Origin: Gammaproteobacteria bacterium
GTDB lineage: Bacteria > Pseudomonadota > Gammaproteobacteria > Pseudomonadales > Porticoccaceae
Direction: 5' to 3'
Length of the DNA stretch: 12,125 nt
Assembly: GCA_006227015.1 (NCBI GenBank)
Contig: SBGI01000152.1
Coordinates: 1 to 12,125, forward strand
Part shown: one piece after another, positions 1 to 6,627 of the stretch
Numbering within the stretch: the first letter of the stretch is position 1
How the letters are laid out: each line of letters opens with the position of its first letter
Position numbers and translations under genes: made by a program
The notes under the pieces: model-generated
The model's database searches: none
What the model saw: the letters and a program-made list of their open reading frames with translations, nothing else
What the model was told of the DNA's origin: nothing

Positions 1-65
1 GACTCGGTGTATTCCTGTAGTTTTTCACATTTGCTGCAGCCTTTGCCGTAGATCGTCAGCCTCAT
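1..65 (-). CDS. Small thioredoxin-like redox protein, N-terminal part (3' end beyond the left edge)
   Basis: Only the first 21 codons are present, reading MRLTIYGKGCSKCEKLQEYT and on. A short beta strand followed at once by a CxxC pair (Cys10 and Cys13, CSKC) is the start of the thioredoxin-fold 'redox-active disulfide protein 2' group, proteins of roughly 75-80 residues. There is no signal peptide, so it should be cytosolic. The ATG has a strong ribosome site, AGGAG eight bases upstream, and the stop codon of the preceding permease (TAG) overlaps that site, so the two are almost certainly co-transcribed and translationally coupled. Such small thioredoxins are commonly found beside ArsP/YraQ-type permeases. 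A role in reducing the permease or its substrate is inference. Too little sequence is present to exclude a glutaredoxin-like relative. Confidence 0.75.
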   Translation of the reverse strand, partial: MRLTIYGKGCSKCEKLQEYTE

Positions 66-76
66 CAATGTCACTC

Positions 77-1393
77 CTAGAAAAAATTGCCGTAGAGATA
101 ACCGCTGATGGTGGCCATGACCACCACCAGAGAACAGTAGACCAGTGTTTTTTGGGTGCCGATGATACTTCGAATCACCAGCATGTTCGGCAGCGAAATA
201 GCCGGGCCCGCGAGTAGCAGGGCCAAGGCGGGGCCTTTGCCCATGCCGTTGCCGATCAGGCCCTCTACGATAGGGACCTCTGTCAGCGTGGAAAAATACA
301 TAAATCCGCCCAGCAGCGATGCTAGCAGGGTGGATAGCAGGCCATTGTCGCCAACCGCCGCGGTGACCCAGTGGGAGGGGATGAGTCCCTCGAAACCGGG
401 CCTTCCCAGCAACAGTCCCGCCACGAATACACCTGCCAGCAGCAGGGGAACAATTTGCTTTGTGAAGTCCCAGCTCTGCGCCGCCCACTCCCGGTCTTCG
501 TCACGTCTTGCCGCCATCAGCATCAAGCCAATGATGCCGGTAGCGAAAGGAAGCTCAGGGGTGGTGGGGAACAGCAATACCAACAGCGCGATGACAGTAC
601 CAAGGGTGATCATGCTGCGGGCGGGCCAGTTCCAGCGCCGCACCAGCAACGCGCCAAAGGCGATTGCCAGCAACGCAGTAATCGGCCACTTCCACTGGTG
701 AACCAACATCCAGGTGGGGTTGTCGGCGGCGGCCCAGTTGGCAAACACCAAAATAGCTATCAGCAGCGAAAAAAAGGCGATAACGGCGCTCAGGGTTTGG
801 TCGTTCTCTCCGGCAGCAAAGCCTTTGCCGGTTGCAGAGCGAGCTGCCTCTTCGCGACGGTAGATCAGGTGCATGATCGCGCCGATTACCAAGGCAAACA
901 AGATGGCGCCGACGGCGCGGGCAATGCCCAGTTCTGCTCCCAAAACCTTGGCCGTGACTACCACGGCCATAACGTTGATGGCCGGTCCCGAATAGAGGAA
1001 GGCAATCGCTGCCCCAAGTCCTGCGCCACGCTTGTAGATGCCGCCAAACAGTGGCAGCACTGTGCAGGAGCAGACGGCGAGCAGGCAGCCGGATACGGAG
1101 GCCACTCCAAATGCCACCGGCTTTGGCGCTTGGGGACCCAGGTGCCGCATCACAGCGCCCTGACTGATATAGACGGCCATGGCCCCGGCGATGACAAAGG
1201 CTGGTAGCAGGCACAGGATAACGTGCTCCCGGGCATACCACTGGGTCAGTCTGAAGCCTTCCATCAGGGCGTTGTCAAAACGCGCAGCGCCCAAGGGTAA
1301 AAAATAGATCGCCAGAAAACCGCTGATCATCAACAGTATCAGCCGTGTCTGGGCCGGGTTCTGCTGATAAAAGCTTCGCCAAGGGTTCTGCAT
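77..1393 (-). CDS. ArsP/YraQ-family (DUF318, PF03773) permease
   Basis: A 438-residue polytopic inner-membrane protein with about ten hydrophobic segments (near residues 18-33, 58-78, 95-118, 127-150, 157-178, 201-220, 236-252, 262-294, 311-330 and 350-435, the last holding more than one). Two internally related halves are visible: residues 103-140 (GCLLAVCSCTVLPLFGG, then SGPAIN) and residues 362-404 (GGFMYFSTLTEVPIVEG, then AGPAISLPN). The first half carries Cys103, Cys108 and Cys110; the second half lacks the matching cysteines. This layout fits the permease family containing ArsP, which exports trivalent organoarsenicals. The exact substrate here is unknown, but membership of an ars operon favours an arsenic species. 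The ATG at 1393 is preferred over an upstream GTG (1420) because AGGAG lies five to six bases before it. The gene runs directly into the thioredoxin-like gene. Confidence 0.82.
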   Translation of the reverse strand: MQNPWRSFYQQNPAQTRLILLMISGFLAIYFLPLGAARFDNALMEGFRLTQWYAREHVILCLLPAFVIAGAMAVYISQGAVMRHLGPQAPKPVAFGVASVSGCLLAVCSCTVLPLFGGIYKRGAGLGAAIAFLYSGPAINVMAVVVTAKVLGAELGIARAVGAILFALVIGAIMHLIYRREEAARSATGKGFAAGENDQTLSAVIAFFSLLIAILVFANWAAADNPTWMLVHQWKWPITALLAIAFGALLVRRWNWPARSMITLGTVIALLVLLFPTTPELPFATGIIGLMLMAARRDEDREWAAQSWDFTKQIVPLLLAGVFVAGLLLGRPGFEGLIPSHWVTAAVGDNGLLSTLLASLLGGFMYFSTLTEVPIVEGLIGNGMGKGPALALLLAGPAISLPNMLVIRSIIGTQKTLVYCSLVVVMATISGYLYGNFF

Positions 1394-1426
1394 AGCTGCT
1401 CCTGAGTAACTGTTTCGCACTCTTTG

Positions 1427-1496
1427 TTAACCGGTGTTGCGGGGCAGACGCTACAAAACCGGTTAAAAGGCTTTGGGGAGTATAAACCCCGGTTTA
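1427..1496. repeat. Three evenly spaced AACCGG-type palindromes between arsJ and the permease
   Basis: The 128-base gap downstream of arsJ holds TTAACCGG (1427-1434), AAACCGGTTAAA (1456-1467, containing the perfect palindrome AACCGGTT) and TAAACC-CC-GGTTTA (1483-1496). Their centres are about 28 and 29 bases apart. The first and second also form a perfect 8-base inverted repeat with a 24-base loop (1427-1434 with 1459-1466). They could be binding sites for a regulator of the permease-thioredoxin pair, or an mRNA structure that separates expression of these genes from arsJ. No T-tract follows, so an ordinary intrinsic terminator is not supported. The repeats are seen directly; any function is inference. 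Confidence 0.55.
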
Positions 1497-1521
1497 ATAG
1501 AAGTGATCTTCCGGCTGCAAT

Positions 1522-2751
1522 TCATCTCACTTCGTGTCCGGGTGTGTGTCTCGGCAGGCGGAGGGAGATGATGGCGGCAGCGGCAATCAGTAGCGCCGAC
1601 ACCCACAGGCAGGCGGCGAGCCCGCTGATCTGGAACAGCCAGCCGGACAGTACTGTACCCACCAGCCGCCCCATGGCATTGGCCATGTAATAAAAACCCA
1701 CATCCAGGGAGACGCCGTCCTCCCGGGCATAGCTGACAATCAGGTAGCTGTGTAGGGAGGAATTGACCGCGAACAGCACGCCAAACAGCATTAGCCCTGA
1801 TACGAGTGCGGTATTGGCTTGCCAGTCAAGGGTTAGCGCCGTGGCGATGAGAACAGGCACGATGATCAGCGGCGATCCCCAGGCAAAAGCTGTGCGGCCA
1901 TCCGGCACTGTATTGTGACGTCTCCTGGTCAGCAGTGGTGTCACGGACTGCACGACGCCGTAGCCGATAACCCACAGGGCCAGAAAACATCCTACCTGCC
2001 AGTGATCCCACCCCATTGCCGCCGAGAGGTACACCGGCAGAGCTACTACGAACCACACATCCCGTGCGCCAAACAGGCACAGGCGGGCTGCAGAAAGATA
2101 ATTGACAGGCCCGCTACGAGAAAAAAGCTGGGTGAATCTCGGTTTCTGTTGGGATTTGCCCAGTTCGCCCCTGAGTGCCAGCACGCTTAGCAGCCAGACC
2201 GTGGCGAGGCCCATCGCCATGCTGGCGACGGTGGTGCGGAAGCCGAGCAGGGCAAGCAGTGAGCCGCCAAGAAAGAAACCGGCTCCTTTCAGGGCATTTT
2301 TCGAGCCGGTCAGTACCGCTACCCAGCGATACAGGGTGCCGGAGGCCTCCTTTGGTACCAGAAGCTTGATGGCACTTTTGGCGCTCATCTTGTTAAGGTC
2401 TTTGGCAACACCCGACAGTGCCTGAGCACCCATTACCCAGGGTACGGTGAGCAAGGTTGCCGGCACCAACAGCATGCACAGTGCTATCACCTGCAGAAGC
2501 AGGCCGACGTTCATGGTGCGGTTGAGGCCGACGTGGGCGGCCAGCCACCCGCCCACAAGGTTGGTGACCACGCCAAAGATCTCGTAAAACAGGAACAGCA
2601 ATGCAATCTGCAGGGGGCTGAACCCGAGATCGTGAAAGTGCAAAACCACCAGCATACGCAGGGCACCGTCCGTGAGGGTGAACGCCCAGTAGTTGCCGGT
2701 GACGATCAGATATTGGCGAACCTCGGGTGTCAGTCTGGCAAGTGGTGACAT
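1522..2751 (-). CDS. arsJ: ArsJ, major-facilitator exporter of 1-arseno-3-phosphoglycerate
   Basis: A 409-residue major-facilitator-type transporter with about a dozen hydrophobic segments. The N-terminal region (NYWAFTLTDGALRMLVVLHF, residues 20-39, then LGFSPLQIALLFLFYEIFGV) and the cytoplasmic-loop region GVAKDLNKMSAKSAIKLLVP (114-133) are those of the ArsJ family. Known ArsJ proteins export 1-arseno-3-phosphoglycerate made by a linked glyceraldehyde-3-phosphate dehydrogenase; the product hydrolyses outside, giving net arsenate efflux. That dehydrogenase is encoded immediately upstream, with only five bases between its stop and this ATG, and its TAA forms part of the ribosome site TAAGG. 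The longer reading frame starting near 2817 overlaps the dehydrogenase and is unlikely. The N-terminus is short with no signal peptide, as expected for a transporter. Confidence 0.93.
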   Translation of the reverse strand: MSPLARLTPEVRQYLIVTGNYWAFTLTDGALRMLVVLHFHDLGFSPLQIALLFLFYEIFGVVTNLVGGWLAAHVGLNRTMNVGLLLQVIALCMLLVPATLLTVPWVMGAQALSGVAKDLNKMSAKSAIKLLVPKEASGTLYRWVAVLTGSKNALKGAGFFLGGSLLALLGFRTTVASMAMGLATVWLLSVLALRGELGKSQQKPRFTQLFSRSGPVNYLSAARLCLFGARDVWFVVALPVYLSAAMGWDHWQVGCFLALWVIGYGVVQSVTPLLTRRRHNTVPDGRTAFAWGSPLIIVPVLIATALTLDWQANTALVSGLMLFGVLFAVNSSLHSYLIVSYAREDGVSLDVGFYYMANAMGRLVGTVLSGWLFQISGLAACLWVSALLIAAAAIISLRLPRHTPGHEVR

Positions 2752-2756
2752 ACGCC

Positions 2757-3764
2757 TTACTGGTCCTGCAGTCCCACCAGTCGCGCCAATTCCACAGTGC
2801 GATTGGCATAGCCCCACTCGTTGTCGTACCAGGCATAGATTTTTACCTGGGTGTCGTTCACTACCATGGTGGAGAGGGCGTCGATGACGCTGGAGCGGGG
2901 ATCCGTCTTGTAATCAATGGACACCAAAGGGCGCTCTTCATAGCCGAGAATGCCCGTTAGCTCGCCCTCGGCAGCTGTTTTCAACAGATGGTTGACGGCT
3001 TCGACAGAGGTGGCTTTTTTCACCTCAAACACGCAGTCCGTGAGGGAGGCGTTGGCCAGAGGTACTCGCACCGCGTGCCCATTCAAACGACCCTTCAGTT
3101 CCGGGAAAATGTGGGTAATGGCCGAGGCAGATCCGGTAGTAGTGGGAATAAGGCTCATGCCACAGGCGCGGGCCCGGCGCAGATCCTTGTGGGGTGCGTC
3201 AAGAATGGTCTGGGTGTTGGTCAGGTCGTGAATAGTGGTCATGGAGCCGTGGCGGATGCCGAGGTTCTCGTGAATTACCTTGACCACCGGTGCCAGGCAG
3301 TTGGTGGTGCAGGAGGCAGCCGTGACAATGGGGTGAATGCTTTTGTTGTAAAGGTTGTGGTTGACGCCCATCACGACGTTCAGCACACCCTCTTCTTTCA
3401 CCGGGGCGGTAACCACCACGCGTTTCACGCCCTGATCCAGGTAGGCCTGAAGTACCTGGCTGGATTTCATCTTTCCGGAGGCCTCGATCACCAGATCGCA
3501 GTCTGACCAGTCGGTGTCGCCGATGGCTTTATTCTGGGTGCAGCGGATGCGGCGGTCGCCGATCAGCATATACTCGTGGTCCGCCGTAGCCTCGTGTTGC
3601 CAGCGACCATGTACAGAATCGAAGGTCAGCAGGTGGGCCAGAGTGGCAGTATCTCCGGCTGGGTCATTGATCTGTATGAATTCCAGTTCGGGCCACTCCC
3701 ATGCGGCGCGCAGCGCCAGCCGTCCCATGCGGCCAAAGCCGTTGATCCCTACTTTGATGGTCAT
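2757..3764 (-). CDS. gap: ArsJ-associated glyceraldehyde-3-phosphate dehydrogenase
   Basis: A 335-residue complete GAPDH. It has the Rossmann nucleotide motif NGFGRMGR (8-15), an acidic residue after the second strand (Asp34 in IND) consistent with NAD use, the catalytic motif SCTTNC with nucleophile Cys152, the general base His179 in TTIHD, and the substrate-binding stretch HKDLRRARA (192-200) followed by PTTTG (207-211). In central metabolism the enzyme phosphorylates and oxidises glyceraldehyde 3-phosphate. In the ArsJ system it accepts arsenate in place of phosphate and yields 1-arseno-3-phosphoglycerate for export. Its place between arsR and arsJ, rather than beside pgk, supports the arsenic role. 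The ATG at 3764 matches the family N-terminus ([11 protein letters not shown]) and has GAGGA about nine bases upstream; the 42 extra codons of the open frame upstream overlap arsR and are not credible. Confidence 0.95.
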   Translation of the reverse strand: MTIKVGINGFGRMGRLALRAAWEWPELEFIQINDPAGDTATLAHLLTFDSVHGRWQHEATADHEYMLIGDRRIRCTQNKAIGDTDWSDCDLVIEASGKMKSSQVLQAYLDQGVKRVVVTAPVKEEGVLNVVMGVNHNLYNKSIHPIVTAASCTTNCLAPVVKVIHENLGIRHGSMTTIHDLTNTQTILDAPHKDLRRARACGMSLIPTTTGSASAITHIFPELKGRLNGHAVRVPLANASLTDCVFEVKKATSVEAVNHLLKTAAEGELTGILGYEERPLVSIDYKTDPRSSVIDALSTMVVNDTQVKIYAWYDNEWGYANRTVELARLVGLQDQ

Positions 3765-3810
3765 CGCTAGTTGTCCTCGGTGCTCATGATTGGGGGGGCG
3801 TCTTGAAAAA

Positions 3811-4155
3811 TTAACAGCAGGCCCGGATTCGCTCCGGACGCTCACCCATGCGGCAGAGGTTGTCGAGGCTGTCTGCCAGGAACGCACCATTTCCCCGGGT
3901 AACTTCGTTCAGCACCGTCCTGGCCCAGTCGGGTAGTGATGGATTGATACGATAAAAAACCCACTGTCCCTGGCGCCGATCCAGTAGCAGCTCAGACTGG
4001 CGCAATTGCGCCAGGTGTCGTGAAATTTTTGGCTGGCTTTCTCCGAGGGCGGCGGTGAGTTCGCAAACGCAGAGCTCGCCTTCCCGCTCGATCAGCATCA
4101 GGGAGCGCAGGCGGGTTTCATCGGCCAGGCATTTGAAAAACTGAACAGGATTCAT
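3811..4155 (-). CDS. arsR: ArsR-family arsenic-responsive repressor
   Basis: A 114-residue winged-helix repressor of the ArsR/SmtB family, expected to bind the promoter of this operon as a dimer and leave it when trivalent arsenic binds. The core [16 protein letters not shown] (residues 7-22) is followed by the metal-site helix ELCVCEL (Cys29 and Cys31), the recognition helix [13 protein letters not shown] (40-52) and the wing [13 protein letters not shown]. The E. coli enzyme-type site ELCVCDLC has a third cysteine that is threonine here. Extra cysteines lie at Cys9, Cys101 and at the extreme C-terminus (Cys113-Cys114). The start at 4155 is chosen over the ATG at 4179 because GGTGAT, a good anti-16S match, lies in register before it and the family begins at this point. 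It is the first gene of the operon, 46 bases before gap. Confidence 0.93.
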   Translation of the reverse strand: MNPVQFFKCLADETRLRSLMLIEREGELCVCELTAALGESQPKISRHLAQLRQSELLLDRRQGQWVFYRINPSLPDWARTVLNEVTRGNGAFLADSLDNLCRMGERPERIRACC

Positions 4156-4189
4156 CGCATCACCCGTGGCATGAGTCATCTATCGCGCC

Positions 4190-4244
4190 ATCATATACGA
4201 AAAACCACATATATGGTATTTCAGATATATGGTGGGTTCGTCAA
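4190..4244 (-). promoter_or_regulatory. ars operon promoter/operator region with ATATAT repeats
   Basis: Upstream of arsR the plus strand shows CATATAC (4192-4198), the perfect palindrome CATATATG (4208-4215) and ATATATGG (4225-4232), spaced 16 bases apart. CATATAT (4208-4214) and ATATATG (4225-4231) also form a perfect 7-base inverted repeat with a 10-base spacer. AT-rich dyads of this kind are typical ArsR operators. For minus-strand transcription, TTGACG (4244-4239) is a good -35, but the best hexamer near it, TACCAT (4219-4214), is 19 bases away; TATGAT (4195-4190) is a better -10 with a poor -35. The exact start site is therefore uncertain, but the repeats overlap either promoter. Confidence 0.55.
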
Positions 4245-4298
4245 CGGGGTCGAAAGAGAAGAGTCGTTGATTTCCGGTAGTAGAAGTCGCGGGTACGG

Positions 4299-5348
4299 TC
4301 AGTCGTCACTGTGGTGTTGTTTGATATCCCGAAGGCGCTCGCGGTACTTGTCCTTGGCCAGTTCCTGCAGGTCTGCCACTTTGTCAGTTTCGTCGACGAT
4401 CTCCCGGCCAAGCAGGGTTTCAACGGCATCTTCGAGGGTGACGATACCGGCTGTCTGGCCAAATTCATCTTCAACCCTGAACAGGTGGGCTTTGTGTTTT
4501 AGGAACAGGTCCAGCAATTGCTGGACGGGCAATTTTTCTGAGACGGAAATAAGGGGTTTGGCGATTTCTGACAGCGCCATGTCTGTATTGCCGGCACGTT
4601 CGGCATCATACAGGTCGAGGCGGAATATCTTGCCGGTAACACTGTCGATGTCTTTGCCGTAGACAGGTATACGGGTGAACTCACGGGTCCCCGGCTGGTC
4701 CAGTGCCTCCTTGATGGTCAAGGTCTCCGGCAGGGCATGGGTGACGGTGCGGGGTGTCAAAATTTCTTCTGTTTTGATGTCCCTGAGGCGCAGTACGTTA
4801 GAGACGTATTCGTTCTCCCGGTTGAGCAGGTTGCCGCCTTTTCTGCCCAAGGCTGCCAGAGCAATAATTTCTTCGCGGGTGATTTCGTGGTCATTGCCGC
4901 TGCTGAAAAGTTTTGTCAGTCGGGTTGATGCCCAGACCAAAGGGAAAACGATGCGTGAAAGCCAGCTAATAATATAAGCGCAGGGGGGAGCCATTCTTCG
5001 CCAGTAAGTGGCACCCAGTGTTTTCGGTATGATTTCAGAAAAATACAGAATGGCCAGTGTCAGCAGGATGGCGATCAGTGTTTCCCAGCGTTCGCCATAG
5101 ATCTGCACAGCCTGGGAACCGACACCGACTGCGCCCATCGTGTGGGCAAAGGTATTGAGGATCAGTATTGCAGAAATGGATTCATCCAGCTGATCCCTGA
5201 TGCGGGCAAGCACTTTTGCGGATCGGTTGTTGGCCGCCTGGAGTTTTTCGACGTAAGCCGGGGTAATGGACAGGAGTACGGCCTCCAGCACCGAGCAGAG
5301 AAAGGAAACACCGATGGCAATGGCCAAGTAGATCAAAAGCAGAGTCAT
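4299..5348 (-). CDS. CNNM (DUF21) transmembrane and CBS-domain protein
   Basis: A 349-residue inner-membrane protein. The N-terminal DUF21/CNNM region has hydrophobic segments near 3-28, 58-78, 90-110 and 122-142, with the family motif YFSEIIPKTLGA (102-113). A linker with ITREE (156-160) leads to two CBS domains (about 190-250 and 262-322); the second contains the typical LFRVEDEFGQTAGIVTLEDA (289-308) and ends at LLGREIVDE. The C-terminal CorC_HlyC domain of longer relatives is absent; the last 25 residues are charged. Family members (CorB/CNNM) are linked to Mg2+ transport and older annotations call them hemolysin-like. CBS pairs usually bind adenine nucleotides. The substrate here cannot be told from sequence. 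It lies 119 bases upstream of the ars promoter region on the same strand; no clear terminator was seen between, and no functional tie to arsenic is implied. The ribosome site before the ATG is weak. Confidence 0.85.
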   Translation of the reverse strand: MTLLLIYLAIAIGVSFLCSVLEAVLLSITPAYVEKLQAANNRSAKVLARIRDQLDESISAILILNTFAHTMGAVGVGSQAVQIYGERWETLIAILLTLAILYFSEIIPKTLGATYWRRMAPPCAYIISWLSRIVFPLVWASTRLTKLFSSGNDHEITREEIIALAALGRKGGNLLNRENEYVSNVLRLRDIKTEEILTPRTVTHALPETLTIKEALDQPGTREFTRIPVYGKDIDSVTGKIFRLDLYDAERAGNTDMALSEIAKPLISVSEKLPVQQLLDLFLKHKAHLFRVEDEFGQTAGIVTLEDAVETLLGREIVDETDKVADLQELAKDKYRERLRDIKQHHSDD

Positions 5349-5462
5349 GGTGACACTTTAACTTTCCCCGGGGATGTTATGAAGATAAACCTGATCATTC
5401 TGTCGTTTCCACCAAGGCCTGTTGGTTAAGGCAGGACATAGTCGGTTGGTTGGAGGCTTGGT

Positions 5463-5487
5463 CTTTTGCCTCGCTAGAGTGCAAAAG
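5463..5487. promoter_or_regulatory. Perfect inverted repeat upstream of nadA, candidate operator
   Basis: CTTTTGC (5463-5469) and GCAAAAG (5481-5487) are perfect 7-base inverted arms around an 11-base centre, giving half-sites 18 bases apart. The right arm lies exactly where the -35 element of the nadA promoter would be, so bound protein would block or help RNA polymerase. No T-tract follows, which argues against a terminator. The regulator is unknown; a control of NAD biosynthesis is inferred from position only. Confidence 0.5.
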
Positions 5488-5501
5488 GTCATGTGCTTCT
5501 G

Positions 5502-5510
5502 TGTTAAAAT
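5502..5510 (+). promoter_or_regulatory. Extended -10 promoter of nadA
   Basis: TG-T-TAAAAT places a TG one base before a five-of-six match to the -10 hexamer (TAAAAT, 5505-5510). No good -35 exists at 16-18 bases upstream (CAAAAG), which is the usual situation for an extended -10 promoter. Transcription would begin near 5517 and leave a leader of roughly 27 bases. Confidence 0.5.
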
Positions 5511-5543
5511 CAAGCGAAGCATTATTCAATTTTATTCCTGCCT

Positions 5544-6626
5544 ATGAGTCAGACTGCCAAACTGCATATCGCCAGTGAATCCGATCACCGTGATATTGTT
5601 GAAAATTACCTCGATCAGATGCACGAAGAGCCCCGGTACACACCGGAAGAGGAGGCGTATTACCGGTCGCGTATCAAGCAGTTACTGCAGGAAAAAAATG
5701 CGGTGATTGTTGCCCACTACTACACGGATCCGGTGATCCAGCAATTGGCGGAGGAAACCGGCGGGTTTGTTTCCGACTCCCTGGAAATGGCACGTTTTGG
5801 CAGCACACACCCGGCGACGACGCTGGTAGTTGCCGGAGTAAAGTTCATGGGAGAGACCGCCAAGATTCTCACGCCCGAGAAAACAGTGCTGATGCCCACT
5901 CTGGAGGCTACCTGCTCCCTGGATATCGGCTGCCCCAGCGAAGATTTCAATCGTTTTTGCGATGAGCACCCGGATCGTACAGTGGTGGTTTATGCCAACA
6001 CCTCGGCCGCGGTAAAAGCCCGTGCAGACTGGGTGGTTACCTCCAGTATTGCTCTGGATGTGGTGGACCACCTGGATAGCCGTGGTGAAAAAATTCTCTG
6101 GGCGCCGGACAAATACCTGGGCAGTTACGTACAGAAAAAAACCGGTGCTGACATGTTGCTGTGGGATGGTAGCTGTATTGTCCATGAGGAGTTCAAAGCC
6201 CGTGGTGTTGAGAGCCTGAAACAGATGTACCCCGATGCGGCACTGTTGGTGCATCCTGAATCGCCGGAAGCGATGGTTGATATTGCCGACGCGGTGGGTT
6301 CCACTTCACAGCTGATTCATGCCGCCCAAACCTTGCCCAACAAGCGCATGATTGTTGCCACCGACAGCGGTATTTTCTACAAAATGCAGCAGGCGGCGCC
6401 GGACAAGGAACTGATTATTGCCCCCACTGCAGGTGAGGGCGCCACCTGTCGCAGTTGCGCTCACTGTCCGTGGATGGCCATGAATCACCTGGAAAACCTG
6501 ATGGTCTCCCTGGAACAGGGTCTTAATGAAGTGCATGTGGACCCTGAGGTGGCCGCACAGGCTATGGTTTCACTGCAGCGCATGCTGGATTTCCGTGAGC
6601 AGCAGTTGGCTGCGGAGTTGCGCTAA
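5544..6626 (+). CDS. nadA: Quinolinate synthase NadA
   Basis: A 360-residue cytosolic [4Fe-4S] enzyme that condenses iminoaspartate, supplied by NadB, with dihydroxyacetone phosphate to give quinolinate in de novo NAD synthesis. The motifs [17 protein letters not shown] (58-74), [22 protein letters not shown] (98-109) and PDKYLG are all present. The three cluster cysteines are Cys124, Cys211 and Cys308, each exactly 11 positions beyond E. coli Cys113, Cys200 and Cys297; the CRSCAHC motif (302-308) is intact. The N-terminus aligns with the E. coli protein, so the ATG at 5544 is accepted although no purine-rich ribosome site precedes it. It is divergent from the CNNM gene and its stop is one base from that of bepA. 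No nadB or nadC is in the window. Confidence 0.97.
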   Translation: MSQTAKLHIASESDHRDIVENYLDQMHEEPRYTPEEEAYYRSRIKQLLQEKNAVIVAHYYTDPVIQQLAEETGGFVSDSLEMARFGSTHPATTLVVAGVKFMGETAKILTPEKTVLMPTLEATCSLDIGCPSEDFNRFCDEHPDRTVVVYANTSAAVKARADWVVTSSIALDVVDHLDSRGEKILWAPDKYLGSYVQKKTGADMLLWDGSCIVHEEFKARGVESLKQMYPDAALLVHPESPEAMVDIADAVGSTSQLIHAAQTLPNKRMIVATDSGIFYKMQQAAPDKELIIAPTAGEGATCRSCAHCPWMAMNHLENLMVSLEQGLNEVHVDPEVAAQAMVSLQRMLDFREQQLAAELR

Positions 6627-6627
6627 C

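Noticed and set aside
371..1207. 278-codon plus-strand open frame opposite the permease
   Set aside because: Rich in Gln, His and Gly with no recognisable motif; the minus strand carries a clear PF03773-type permease with a good ribosome site.
4171..4662. 163-codon plus-strand open frame across the ars promoter and the end of the CNNM gene
   Set aside because: Ser/Arg-rich with no motif, and most of it lies opposite the conserved CBS domain.
5412..5461. Repeated GTTGGTT and a CCAAGGCCT/AGGCTTGG near-inverted pair upstream of nadA
   Set aside because: The copies are short and imperfect with a bulge; not distinguishable from chance.
5463..5487. CTTTTGC/GCAAAAG hairpin as an intrinsic terminator
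   Set aside because: No T-tract follows on either strand and it sits directly upstream of a -10 element, so an operator is more likely.
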